A stretch of DNA of 64,000 bases, taken from assembly GCF_018139645.1 (NCBI RefSeq), contig NZ_JAGSPM010000009.1, positions 62,001 to 126,000 of the forward strand, in the 5' to 3' direction. A program made the position numbers and the translations under genes. Shown here one piece after another: positions 30,670 to 39,911 of this stretch. This stretch comes from Affinundibacterium baiyunense. Its GTDB lineage: Bacteria; Pseudomonadota; Gammaproteobacteria; Burkholderiales; Burkholderiaceae_D. Numbering within the stretch: the first letter of the stretch is position 1; every line of letters begins with the position of its first letter. The notes below the pieces were generated by a model. That model saw only the letters and a program-made list of their open reading frames with translations, searched no databases and was not told where the DNA came from.

Positions 30670-32190
30670 TTGATCTATTCAGCACCAGGTGCAGCAGGCG
30701 CCAAAATTCAATACAAAGCACGTTATGACAATTTCATCGGAGGCAAATGGACTGCGCCAGTAAAAGGACAATACTTTGACGTGATTACACCGATTAGCGG
30801 TAAGGTCTATACGCAAGCGGCGCGTTCAGGTGCAGAAGACATCGAATTGGCGCTTGATGCCGCGCATGCAGCGGCAGACGCGTGGGGCAAAACTTCACCA
30901 ACTGAGCGCGCGAATATACTCAACAAAATCGCCGATCGCATCGAAGCGAACCTCGAATTATTGGCGTATGCCGAAACCGTCGATAATGGTAAGGCGATAC
31001 GCGAAACACTCAATGCTGATATCCCACTCACCGTCGATCACTTCCGCTATTTCGCTGGTTGTATTCGTGCGCAAGAAGGTGCATTGTCTGAACTCGATGA
31101 AACCACCGTCGCATATCACTATCACGAGCCACTCGGCGTAGTCGGTCAAATCATCCCTTGGAATTTCCCTATCTTAATGGCGGCGTGGAAATTAGCACCG
31201 GCCTTAGGCGCGGGTAATTGCGTGGTCTTAAAGCCAGCAGAATCGACCCCGATCTCACTCTTGATCTTGACAGAATTGATCGCCGATTTATTGCCTGCTG
31301 GCGTGCTCAATATCGTCAATGGCTATGGCCGGGAAGCTGGTATGCCATTAGCAAATAGCAAGCGCATCGCGAAGATTGCGTTCACAGGCTCGACCTCAAC
31401 TGGTCGTGTGATTGCACAAGCAGCGGCGAATAATCTGATTCCAGCAACATTAGAACTCGGCGGCAAATCACCTAATATCTTTTTTGCTGACATCATGGAT
31501 GCAGATGATGCCTTTCTCGACAAGGCAATTGAGGGCTTAGTCCTATTTGCCTTTAATCAAGGCGAAGTATGTACCTGCCCATCACGTGCGTTGATTCAAG
31601 AAAGTATCTACGATAAGTTTATGGAACGCGTATTACAACGCGTTGCGGCAATTAAGCATGCCAATCCCTTAGACACCGACACCATGATGGGCGCGCAAGC
31701 ATCGAAAGAACAATTGACCAAAATTTTGTCGTATCTTGAACTAGGCAAGGAAGAAGGTGCCGAAGTGTTAGCGGGTGGCGCGCAGGCCCATCTAGATGGA
31801 GATTTAGCTGGCGGCTATTATGTCCAACCGACCTTGTTCAAGGGACATAACAAAATGCGCATCTTCCAAGAAGAAATTTTTGGTCCTGTGCTCGCCATCA
31901 CCACTTTTAAAGATGAAGCAGAAGCATTAGCAATCGCCAATGACACGCTGTATGGTCTGGGTGCTGGCGTGTGGAGCCGCAACGGCAATGTCGCATATCG
32001 TATGGGACGTGCGATCAAAGCTGGCCGCGTTTGGACCAATTGCTATCATGCGTATCCAGCCCATGCTGCGTTCGGTGGTTACAAAGAGTCTGGCATAGGT
32101 CGTGAAAACCATAAGATGATGCTCAATCACTATCAGCAAACCAAGAACCTCTTGGTTAGCTACAGTGAAAATAAATTAGGTTTCTTCTGA
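30670..32190 (+). CDS. NAD-dependent aldehyde dehydrogenase, AcoD/ExaC-like
   Basis: A 506-residue ALDH oxidising an aldehyde such as acetaldehyde to the acid. The catalytic glutamate is in [12 protein letters not shown] and the nucleophile cysteine in [14 protein letters not shown]; the NAD site is in [11 protein letters not shown], and the oxyanion asparagine in [10 protein letters not shown]. Translation most likely starts at TTG 30670, since AGAAGGAG ends 6 nt upstream and no ATG in a sensible place exists. The family usually has about 506 residues, supporting this start. It is followed by DUF779, a common partner. Confidence 0.93.
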   Translation: MIYSAPGAAGAKIQYKARYDNFIGGKWTAPVKGQYFDVITPISGKVYTQAARSGAEDIELALDAAHAAADAWGKTSPTERANILNKIADRIEANLELLAYAETVDNGKAIRETLNADIPLTVDHFRYFAGCIRAQEGALSELDETTVAYHYHEPLGVVGQIIPWNFPILMAAWKLAPALGAGNCVVLKPAESTPISLLILTELIADLLPAGVLNIVNGYGREAGMPLANSKRIAKIAFTGSTSTGRVIAQAAANNLIPATLELGGKSPNIFFADIMDADDAFLDKAIEGLVLFAFNQGEVCTCPSRALIQESIYDKFMERVLQRVAAIKHANPLDTDTMMGAQASKEQLTKILSYLELGKEEGAEVLAGGAQAHLDGDLAGGYYVQPTLFKGHNKMRIFQEEIFGPVLAITTFKDEAEALAIANDTLYGLGAGVWSRNGNVAYRMGRAIKAGRVWTNCYHAYPAHAAFGGYKESGIGRENHKMMLNHYQQTKNLLVSYSENKLGFF

Positions 32191-32255
32191 CATCAATCTA
32201 GGTAACAGTAGCGCATTGCATATCTAAGCAGTGCGTTGCTTTCTTACGAGGAAAT

Positions 32256-32298
32256 CTCTGCCCAAGGTAGCGACGTGTCGCGTCGTGATTGTGCAGAG
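32256..32298. repeat. Stem-loop between aldehyde dehydrogenase and DUF779 gene
   Basis: CTCTGC (32256-32261) pairs with GCAGAG (32293-32298), with a nested CGACG/CGTCG stem at 32271-32285. It lies in the 190-bp spacer and could stabilise or separate transcripts; no T-tract follows. Confidence 0.35.
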
Positions 32299-32381
32299 AA
32301 TTCGTTAACTGGCTTTGTCTTTGGCTTCCCTCATTGAGTAATTTGATGAATTATTTAGTGAGTTATTTTGCGCGAGGAATC

Positions 32382-32759
32382 ATGGTAGAACGTGTTATCG
32401 CCACCGCGGCAGCGTTAGAATTAATCGCTCAACTAAAAGCGGAATATGGTGAAATCATGTTTCATCAATCTGGCGGCTGCTGTGATAACAGTGCAGCGAA
32501 TTGTTATCTACCCAGCGATCTAACGATAGGCCCCTATGATGTCAAATTAGGCGAGTTAGATGGCGTACCGTTTTATATCGGTAAGCTGCAGTATGACTAT
32601 TGGAAACACACGCAATTAATTTTAGATGTCATCGATGGGCATGGCGGCACCTTTTCTCTCGAAGGTGCAAGCGGCAAAGCCTTTCACACACGCTCACGTC
32701 TTTTTACTGACGATGAATGGCAACAAATCGAAGCCCAAGTGCTCGCCGATTTGGCCTAG
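32382..32759 (+). CDS. DUF779 family protein
   Basis: A 125-residue protein of the DUF779 family, which is nearly always found beside AcoD/ExaC-type aldehyde dehydrogenases. The conserved cysteine cluster HQSGGCCDNSAANCYLPSD is intact and may bind metal. The start at 32382 has GAGGA just upstream; an upstream in-frame extension to 32289 is not conserved-looking. Function is unknown, perhaps related to aldehyde dehydrogenase activation. Confidence 0.87.
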   Translation: MVERVIATAAALELIAQLKAEYGEIMFHQSGGCCDNSAANCYLPSDLTIGPYDVKLGELDGVPFYIGKLQYDYWKHTQLILDVIDGHGGTFSLEGASGKAFHTRSRLFTDDEWQQIEAQVLADLA

Positions 32760-32811
32760 TCGAACTTGCTCAGCAAGCGAAATACATGCAAGAAAAATTT
32801 GAGACGTGCAA

Positions 32812-34962
32812 TCAGTTAGTCGGTAAGTAAACAGGACTCATCACCAAAGGCAGATGCAAACCCAGATCAGGATGTGCGGCGGCAAGCCAAGGCATGTGTA
32901 CGTTTTCTAGAAAGGTATCAGCAGCATCAACCGTTAATGGCTTCGCAAATAGATAACCCTGCAAGAGATCACAACCCAAATGTCGCAACTGCGCTAACTG
33001 CTCTTTGGTTTCCACACCTTCAGCAACAATTTCTAAATCCAGTTTCTTCGCTAAACCGATCGCGGTCGCACAAATCTCTAATCCCTTGCCGCCTTTGTCC
33101 ATATCCCACACAAAGCTGCGATCTAGTTTTAAGGAATTGACTGGCAACACTCGCAAATAACCCAGCGATGAATAGCCAGTGCCAAAGTCATCAATCGACA
33201 AACGTACACCCAACTTTTGCAAGGCACCCAAACGTTCAATTGCGCGCTCAGGATCTTGCATCAAGACCGATTCAGTGATTTCAAGTTCTAAATCCTTACC
33301 TTCCAGATGGTAAGTTTGTAATGCCTCACTCACCGTTTGTTCTAGCTCCGAGACCAGCAATTGTTGCGCAGACAAATTCACAGCGACGCGTAAATCGTTA
33401 AACCCCATCGCATGCCAACGTGCTAATTGTGCGCATGCCGCATTAATCACCCACGCGCCTATTGGCGCAATAATGCCCATAGTTTCAGCTAGCTGGATAA
33501 ATCGATCTGGCATCACCAAACCATACTGAGGGTGCTGCCACCGTATCAATGCCTCTAAGCAAATCGTATTGCCATTGCTAGCGGAAACTTGGGGTTGATA
33601 GCATAAGAAAAATTCTTGCTTCGTCAATGCTTCTTTCAATGCACTTTCAAAGGCGATACGCTCTTGCATCTTATCTTTGAGAGAGGGCTGGTAAAAACGT
33701 AATTTGCCTATCCCCGCACTTTTTGCATCATGCAGGGCTAACTCTGCCGCCGACAATAAATCCTCATCGGCACTGATATTATCGGGAAACACGGCGGCAC
33801 CAACACTCGACGTGATACTTAATAAACTATCGCAAACATAAAACGGTGAAGCTAAAGCTCCCGCCAATTTCTCGTAGACTAAAGTAACGCAACGCTCAGT
33901 CTTTAAGCCAGAAGCAGCAACGATAAATCGACCACTTCCCAAACGCGCCACGATATCGGTTTCGCGCACATGCGCTTGCAGTCGCTGCGCAACTTCGATC
34001 AACAATTGATCACCCGCTTGATAACCTCTGGTGCCATTCACGATGCCTAGTTGATCCACATCGAAAATAAATATGCCTAGCTTGGTTTGATTCTGACTAT
34101 TCAATTCCAATAGCTGACGCAAGCCAAGCAAAGCACCCGCACGATTGGGCAAACCCGTCAGCAAATCACTGTTCATGACATGCTCAAAGCGCTGATTGTC
34201 GATCTTACGATGCTCGATTTCATGTTGAAGCTCGTTATAGATACGCAACTCCTCAATCCGTCGACTCGACACATCCTTTCCTACCAAAGCCGAAAACGAA
34301 ACAGAAAGCAGCAAGAAGCCAAATCCACCCAAATAAGGCAGTTTGATCACCCCCGAATCAGACAGCCCAGCCAACAAACCAGCGATCAACATCAGCGCTA
34401 GCGCGACCCAAAATAATCGACTGGTTCGCTTCTCACCCAAGCGCGTAATTTTGATCGAGAAGATCATGGTGTAAATCAATAAACCCAAAGACATCAGACG
34501 CATGGCGCGAAAAACTAAGGATGGCTCACCAGAGAAAATCCACAGTTTTTCACCCCACGCGTAGGTGGTTAAACCATCTTTTGACACCGTATCAAAGCGA
34601 TAGCCATACTCACTAAAATAGTTATACACCATCACCGCAGCTGCAAAAGCGGCAACGAAATAGGCGGACCGAAACGCACTGGCTTTATCTTCTAGCGAAG
34701 CAACCAAAAACCATATCAATGGGATTAACAATATCGAGAAAAGATTAACCCACTTATGCGCGACCATCGCAGCTTGAAAATTACTCGCCGTAAATTGCAC
34801 GCCGCAAGCAAATTGGAAAAGAGAGAAGAACAAACACAGAGCAGAAAACACCCAGCAAGTTCTTGCATAGGGACTGCCACGTGCCATGATGGCTGCCTGA
34901 AAAGCACCTAATGCAAACACGCCAACCGAAATAAAATACAGTGTCGCAACTGGCGTATTCAT
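32812..34962 (-). CDS. 7TM-GGDEF(degenerate)-EAL protein
   Basis: About 716 residues. The N-terminal 220 residues contain around seven hydrophobic segments, resembling the 7TM sensor region of some histidine kinases and cyclases. The GGDEF site reads RLGSGRF, so diguanylate cyclase activity is probably lost. The EAL domain is well kept: LEALIRWQHP, NLSAQQL, EITES, DDFGTGYSSLGYL, KLDRSF, AEGVETKEQ, suggesting an active c-di-GMP phosphodiesterase. The start at 34962 (MNTPVATLYF) is preferred over the TTG at 35040, which would add a charged extension before the first helix. Confidence 0.87.
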   Translation of the reverse strand: MNTPVATLYFISVGVFALGAFQAAIMARGSPYARTCWVFSALCLFFSLFQFACGVQFTASNFQAAMVAHKWVNLFSILLIPLIWFLVASLEDKASAFRSAYFVAAFAAAVMVYNYFSEYGYRFDTVSKDGLTTYAWGEKLWIFSGEPSLVFRAMRLMSLGLLIYTMIFSIKITRLGEKRTSRLFWVALALMLIAGLLAGLSDSGVIKLPYLGGFGFLLLSVSFSALVGKDVSSRRIEELRIYNELQHEIEHRKIDNQRFEHVMNSDLLTGLPNRAGALLGLRQLLELNSQNQTKLGIFIFDVDQLGIVNGTRGYQAGDQLLIEVAQRLQAHVRETDIVARLGSGRFIVAASGLKTERCVTLVYEKLAGALASPFYVCDSLLSITSSVGAAVFPDNISADEDLLSAAELALHDAKSAGIGKLRFYQPSLKDKMQERIAFESALKEALTKQEFFLCYQPQVSASNGNTICLEALIRWQHPQYGLVMPDRFIQLAETMGIIAPIGAWVINAACAQLARWHAMGFNDLRVAVNLSAQQLLVSELEQTVSEALQTYHLEGKDLELEITESVLMQDPERAIERLGALQKLGVRLSIDDFGTGYSSLGYLRVLPVNSLKLDRSFVWDMDKGGKGLEICATAIGLAKKLDLEIVAEGVETKEQLAQLRHLGCDLLQGYLFAKPLTVDAADTFLENVHMPWLAAAHPDLGLHLPLVMSPVYLPTN

Positions 34963-35274
34963 TTCTGCTTTCTTGATTAAATATGGAAAAATCAAACAAA
35001 CACGCCATCTGTAAAATTTGCCTCTCTTGTGAAGAAGCAAGCAGCATGGGTGAATTTAATATATTTAATTATACTGCGATGATTTCCGCATGGCAATCAT
35101 TGGTATGACCAATTTGAATATATGTGTTGAAATAAAGTAGCAGCAACTTTCTTCATTACGCTGACTTAGTTGCTTTGATTGAACAACTTACTAATGTTTG
35201 AAGCAAATCGAATAATTTGCTTCAAACATTAATCTCCAACTTTGGAAAGCAATAGATTTCCTAGACGGAATCCA
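34963..35274. other. Intergenic region between c-di-GMP gene and adenosine deaminase
   Basis: About 312 bp. It contains the promoter region of the minus-strand GGDEF/EAL gene and a perfect 17-bp inverted repeat near the end of the adenosine deaminase gene (next entry). No other gene is supported. Confidence 0.5.
35192..35231 (-). terminator. Perfect 17-bp inverted repeat after adenosine deaminase
   Basis: TAATGTTTGAAGCAAAT (35192-35208) and its exact complement (35215-35231) flank a 6-nt loop, 44 bp past the end of the deaminase gene. It is AT-rich and lacks a T-tract, so it may be a terminator, an mRNA 3'-end stabiliser, or both. Confidence 0.55.
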
Positions 35275-36792
35275 TCATTTCGGTTTTGCAGATGCGGCGA
35301 GTTTCGCTGCTGCAGCTTCAAATTGCATGAAGCGCTGATCGAGTTGACGTAATTGCTGCGTCTTTTCGCTTGGGTTTAAGAATGAATAATGAATGCTGTT
35401 ATATACCGTCTGCTTTAAGACCGCATACGAAGGTTGATAGCGACTCGTGAACAAAAAATATTCATGACTGAGATTATTACGCGATACCGCCGCATCATCA
35501 CTACTGATGACAATAGGTACTTGGTGACGTAAATACAGCGTGACTGGATGTGCCTGCGCTTGCAATCCTAAAATAAACGCATTGCTACTTAAATTAATTT
35601 CTACCGCCACTTTTCTGCGCTTCAACTCAGCCAACAATTGATCGGCTTGACGTTCATGCATGATACCGACACCGTGACCGATGCGTTCTGCGCCTGCAAT
35701 TTGTACAGCGCCACTGATATGATGTTGCAAGTGCTCTGGCGCCACCAAACCAAGTTTCAATTCACCAGCATGCATTGCCAATCGAACTTGTGGAAAGCGT
35801 TGTTTCAAAAAGGCGAACATCTGCATGTGTAAGGTGTAATCACGCAACGCCACAACGCCATGTTCCGGCCCAACAATATTCACGCCGACAATCAAGGGAT
35901 TGAGATGACTCGCAGCAAAGGCTGCATACAAACCTGAGAAAACTTTTGATGGTGCACTATTACGCGACACATAGGTTTGAAAACGCAAAGTAAATTCTGC
36001 ATCATCAATGCCCGCTGCATCGGCATTCAATTCTTTTACAAAATCACGAATCTTTGTTTGCGCCATCGTATCGTTAGCTAAAAAATCAGCGTATTGACTA
36101 AACGCCTGTTGCATCTCACTTTGACTTGATAGCGAATGCAAACTATCGATCTTGCTGGCTAATTCGGGATGATCTGTGACCGGCGCACTCTTCAACATCG
36201 TTTCTAGATATTGTTGATTTTCGGCTTTTGCTTGTTGCTTCAAAATCTGCAAACCTTGATTGGTTGAATATTTTGAAATTCCAGAAAAATAGCCAAAGGT
36301 ATTAAAAAAATGTTGATCTGGTGCTGGTTGTGCATGCACCTGATGCTCATAATCTTGAACCGACCACGCAGAGATTAACTCGCGATAGAAATTGACATCT
36401 TTACGTATCGCGTCAGCACTTAAACAAATTTTACTTGCCGCGGCAATTTGCGCAGGACGCGATTCAACTTTAAATTTTTCTAGCTTATTCGCTGCATCAC
36501 TTTCACGATACACACAAAAACCGTGTTGACCTACCCAATCAAGATACGTCTCGGCATAAATCGAGCCAGAATAATGATGATGAATATCGCCACCTTTCGG
36601 CAACATGGTCATCAACATGCTCAATTCTGCTAGTCGAGGTTGCGCGCTATTGGTCGATTGAATCAGTTGCGTATAGTACTGATTAGTCGCATTCCGATTT
36701 TGCTTGAGCTTGTTTGGAATATCTTTGCTTTCAAACGAGATCGCACTGCAGGCGATAGAACTCAAACAAACGGCAAGGATGATTTTTTTCAT
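35275..36792 (-). CDS. Exported adenosine deaminase (ADGF-like)
   Basis: A 505-residue deaminase that should turn adenosine into inosine outside the cytoplasm. A Sec signal peptide is present (MKKIILAVCLSSIACSAISF). Zinc and catalytic motifs are GGDIHHHYSGSIYAE, LAMHAGELK, ERIGHGVGIMHE and PIVISSDDAAVSR. At 505 residues it resembles secreted ADGF/CECR1-type enzymes rather than the 330-residue cytoplasmic Add. It is the last gene of the minus-strand nuclease-nucleotidase group. A lipobox-like cysteine at position 15 is possible but not in a standard LxxC position. Confidence 0.9.
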   Translation of the reverse strand: MKKIILAVCLSSIACSAISFESKDIPNKLKQNRNATNQYYTQLIQSTNSAQPRLAELSMLMTMLPKGGDIHHHYSGSIYAETYLDWVGQHGFCVYRESDAANKLEKFKVESRPAQIAAASKICLSADAIRKDVNFYRELISAWSVQDYEHQVHAQPAPDQHFFNTFGYFSGISKYSTNQGLQILKQQAKAENQQYLETMLKSAPVTDHPELASKIDSLHSLSSQSEMQQAFSQYADFLANDTMAQTKIRDFVKELNADAAGIDDAEFTLRFQTYVSRNSAPSKVFSGLYAAFAASHLNPLIVGVNIVGPEHGVVALRDYTLHMQMFAFLKQRFPQVRLAMHAGELKLGLVAPEHLQHHISGAVQIAGAERIGHGVGIMHERQADQLLAELKRRKVAVEINLSSNAFILGLQAQAHPVTLYLRHQVPIVISSDDAAVSRNNLSHEYFLFTSRYQPSYAVLKQTVYNSIHYSFLNPSEKTQQLRQLDQRFMQFEAAAAKLAASAKPK

Positions 36793-36877
36793 GACAATCT
36801 TTCAGATGTACTTTTAGGTGTACTTTTAATTGTAGCGCTAACCATTAAGCTAAATTTTTGTTCCAAGCCTATCAAAC

Positions 36878-37921
36878 CTAAGGCCAGATACTTTGCAATA
36901 ATGCGGCGAGTCGATGGCCAGCAATCGTCAGTTGCTTGCGTGTTACCGCCGTACTATCTTGGATATAAGCCGCTGGCAATTTTGCATACCACGACGCATA
37001 TTCAACTCCACGTCGATTCGTCATTTTCACTTTATCGACAATGGCAATATCGGCATACGCGGATTTCGCTAAGTACAATCCTTCTGTCGCCCACTGCTCT
37101 GGCCAGCTCGTTGGCTCTCCTGTGTTTAAAGGCACATTCACTTTTGATGCCAGCAATTTGTCTGTGAACTCGACAACGCTCTTCGCACCTAAATCACGCA
37201 TTACATTTTCTACTACCGTTACATCCCAATACAAATGCAAAGCTTTGCCAACACGAGCGGGGTTAGTATTCGCGGTTTCAGATTTGAAATTTTTCAAATC
37301 ACGTGCAGTCCAAGTTGCTTGATCTTCGATCAATAAATTATTCCCGCCTTGTACATCAAAGATACGCACACCATCGACTTCAGCTTGCTTAGTTGGCGTA
37401 ACGAATTGATTCTCTTGATTGAGATAAACCGCTCCCACGTGCAGAGGTTGATGAATATCGCCAACCAAATGTGCAATCATCAACAAGGCTTGGCGTGGCG
37501 TGAAGCGATGTGGATTGGTTTTCTCGTTATCATTTCCTTGTAAAACAGCAATCGCTTGTTTTAAAATTTGAACAATATCGTGATCAGTTGTGCCAACACC
37601 ACCAGCGACATAGGATTTGTTTTCAACTGGGGTATTTGTATAGTGATAAGCAGCATGCGCAGGATTTTGAATCGTGAAGGCTTGCATTTCTGGCGTCTGC
37701 GGACCACAAAAACTTCCTTTAGCACAATCAGCCCAAATCGAGATCGATTGCAAACTCTCACCCGGCTGCAACAATGCTTTAACGCGCGCGCCAGCATTAG
37801 TCCCAGCCAATAAACGATCGGCTATAGCACCGATAGTTTTGTGCCCTTCATCGCCAGAAGCAAACACATTCACGGACAATAGGGCCGCACTCAGTAGCAC
37901 CCACAATTTCAGCTTCTTCAT
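36878..37921 (-). CDS. S1/P1 family nuclease, exported
   Basis: A 347-residue zinc-dependent single-strand nuclease/3'-nucleotidase homologue. Signal peptide: KLKLWVLLSAALLSVNVFAS. After cleavage the chain starts SGDEGH rather than the classical Trp (W-x-x-x-GH). Other ligands: SISIWADCAK, AHAAYHYTN, LVGDIHQPLHVGA and LHLYWDVTVVE. The ATG at 37921 has AAAAGG upstream; a TTG six codons earlier is in frame. It sits between 5'-nucleotidase and adenosine deaminase, consistent with stepwise degradation of RNA or DNA to nucleosides. Confidence 0.88.
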   Translation of the reverse strand: MKKLKLWVLLSAALLSVNVFASGDEGHKTIGAIADRLLAGTNAGARVKALLQPGESLQSISIWADCAKGSFCGPQTPEMQAFTIQNPAHAAYHYTNTPVENKSYVAGGVGTTDHDIVQILKQAIAVLQGNDNEKTNPHRFTPRQALLMIAHLVGDIHQPLHVGAVYLNQENQFVTPTKQAEVDGVRIFDVQGGNNLLIEDQATWTARDLKNFKSETANTNPARVGKALHLYWDVTVVENVMRDLGAKSVVEFTDKLLASKVNVPLNTGEPTSWPEQWATEGLYLAKSAYADIAIVDKVKMTNRRGVEYASWYAKLPAAYIQDSTAVTRKQLTIAGHRLAALLQSIWP

Positions 37922-37980
37922 GATTAAAAACCTTTTCAACTCAATGACAACAAAACGATGATTTCTACAATCACCATCAA

Positions 37981-39693
37981 TCAGTTTTGTCGCTGCACAC
38001 GACCAACTGGTTTCTCGCTACCAACAGGGGTTCCCGCTTTTTCCTTCTGTTTTATGTAGGCCATAAACACATCAATATCCTTGATACCCGTATCGATCAC
38101 GTTTTTACCTTGTAAGAACATCGGAACCCGATCACCACCACCTGCGATAAAATTATTCGCAACGATGCGATATTCACGTTGATCGTCAAGCGGCACACCG
38201 TTTAACTTGACGCTTTCTGGAATCACACGTTCACCCACTTTGCGTTTAGCATCCCAAGTGTAAGTGAAACCATCTGACACTTGCAGCACGTTTCTGCCAT
38301 CTTGCGATTCTTCATCCAGCCACACTTGTTGCTCCAGCAAACGGCGAATTTGCGCGCCACTCAAACTCATCAGCACCAAGGTATTACCAAACGGGAAAAC
38401 CGTCGCATTTTGTCCGTAAGTACTGATATTGCCGGCCAAAGTTTCGAGATTACTGCGTATCCCTTTATTGTTCATGAAAGCGATCTGTGCCCCCATATCT
38501 TTTACCGCTGCAAGCTGAGCGTCCGCGACGATATTGCCTAATGCAGATTCTCCAGCAGCGTTCAACTTACGCGTAATCACTGGCACCGCTAATTTCGCCA
38601 CGGGTTCCGCAATGATTGCTTTGCTTCCTTCACGCGCTTTATGCAGTAAGTTTGACAATTCTTCTGGTGCTGGAACTGAGCTTGGTTCCATCACTAAATT
38701 TTTTGCTTGAATATCCACCACTTGATGAGTTGCACCATCTAACTTAATCGCAATGCGTGTCAGTAAGTGTCCATACATTTGCGCTTGCGTTACCGTGCGG
38801 CCTTCAACATTGCAAACAAATCCGGTATGACTATGCCCACTGACAATCAGTTTGATCGCGGGATCAAGCCGCTTAACAATATCAACAATCGGCCCTTTAA
38901 TTTGTGAACAAGAAAATTGATCAAAAACGTCTGGTGAACTAACGCCCTCATGAATCAATACCACAAATACTTTCACGCCCATTTCTTTCAGCACAGGGAT
39001 CGTACGATTGATTCCTTCCGCTTCATCAATAAAGCTTAAATCTTTTACTTTATCACCTGCCACCATGAATGGCGTATCGCGCAAGACCGCGCCGATAAAA
39101 GCAATTTTGACGCCCTTCACCTCTTCTACATGATAGGCAGGGAAGAACGGTTTTTGAGTTTGCTTGCTCAAGACATTGGAAGCAATATACGAGAACTGCG
39201 TACCAGGAAATCGTCCATCAAATTGACAGGCACGCTCAGGACGCGGCGACTCACAACCACCGTGAATTTGTCGCTGCAATTCTTGCAAACCATGATCGAA
39301 TTCGTGATTACCTAAAGCACTGACACGCAAGCCCATACGCCCCAAAGCATGTAAAGTTGGTTCGTCAGCAAACAAAGAGGAGATTGCTGGACTCGCGCCA
39401 ATCAAATCACCACCACCAACAAAAATCAAATCTTTATCTTCCTTGCGCCATGCCTCCAAATTGGTGCCCAAGGTCTCGATACCGCCACCAACGACGGTCT
39501 TCGCAATTTGTTCTCCACGTGGCGTATAACTAAACTTTTCTTTCTCAAGATGTCCGTGCAAATCGTTGATCGCGACTAAATTAAGCACCACCGATTCCGT
39601 CTTTGGCGTTGCACATGCAAGCAGCATCAAAGACAAACTAACACTAATGGTGGTGCGGGTCAGACGACCCAAAGATGGGAGAGAAAAGTTCAT
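37981..39693 (-). CDS. 5'-nucleotidase / UshA-like metallophosphoesterase, lipoprotein
   Basis: A 570-residue two-domain enzyme releasing phosphate from nucleotides. The N-terminal metallophosphoesterase has VAINDLHGHL, GGGDLIGASP, SALGNHEFDHG and IVSGHSHTG. The C-terminal substrate domain covers about 370-545 (ESALGNIVADA, NNKGIRSNLE, NNFIAGGGDRV). A lipobox LMLLACAT near residue 26 predicts a lipoprotein. It precedes the S1/P1 nuclease by 59 bp on the same strand. Confidence 0.92.
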   Translation of the reverse strand: MNFSLPSLGRLTRTTISVSLSLMLLACATPKTESVVLNLVAINDLHGHLEKEKFSYTPRGEQIAKTVVGGGIETLGTNLEAWRKEDKDLIFVGGGDLIGASPAISSLFADEPTLHALGRMGLRVSALGNHEFDHGLQELQRQIHGGCESPRPERACQFDGRFPGTQFSYIASNVLSKQTQKPFFPAYHVEEVKGVKIAFIGAVLRDTPFMVAGDKVKDLSFIDEAEGINRTIPVLKEMGVKVFVVLIHEGVSSPDVFDQFSCSQIKGPIVDIVKRLDPAIKLIVSGHSHTGFVCNVEGRTVTQAQMYGHLLTRIAIKLDGATHQVVDIQAKNLVMEPSSVPAPEELSNLLHKAREGSKAIIAEPVAKLAVPVITRKLNAAGESALGNIVADAQLAAVKDMGAQIAFMNNKGIRSNLETLAGNISTYGQNATVFPFGNTLVLMSLSGAQIRRLLEQQVWLDEESQDGRNVLQVSDGFTYTWDAKRKVGERVIPESVKLNGVPLDDQREYRIVANNFIAGGGDRVPMFLQGKNVIDTGIKDIDVFMAYIKQKEKAGTPVGSEKPVGRVQRQN

Positions 39694-39814
39694 AGGATTT
39701 GCGCCAACATCACGCTAAAAAAAGTCGATATTTAGAATAAATCTCTGCACAACCGTCACGCGGTCGAAGCTTACATTTGCGTATAACTTATGCAGAGCTT
39801 TCTACAAGTGAAAA

Positions 39815-39840
39815 GGTCTGCAACCACAGGGTTGCAGACC
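39815..39840 (-). terminator. Rho-independent terminator after the TonB receptor gene
   Basis: GGTCTGCAACC (39815-39825) and GGTTGCAGACC (39830-39840) form a perfect 11-bp stem with a 4-nt loop. On the minus strand it is followed by TTTTC. It separates the receptor from the nucleotidase transcript. Confidence 0.82.
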
Positions 39841-39911
39841 ATCGATATGACTAAATCAGACCATTGCAAAAACCAGTCACAATGGCCCGATGTTGATCAA
39901 CTGAGCAAGGC

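Noticed and set aside
36640-37167. 175-codon plus-strand frame over adenosine deaminase and S1/P1 nuclease genes
   Set aside because: It crosses two well-supported minus-strand genes and shows no domain or signal.
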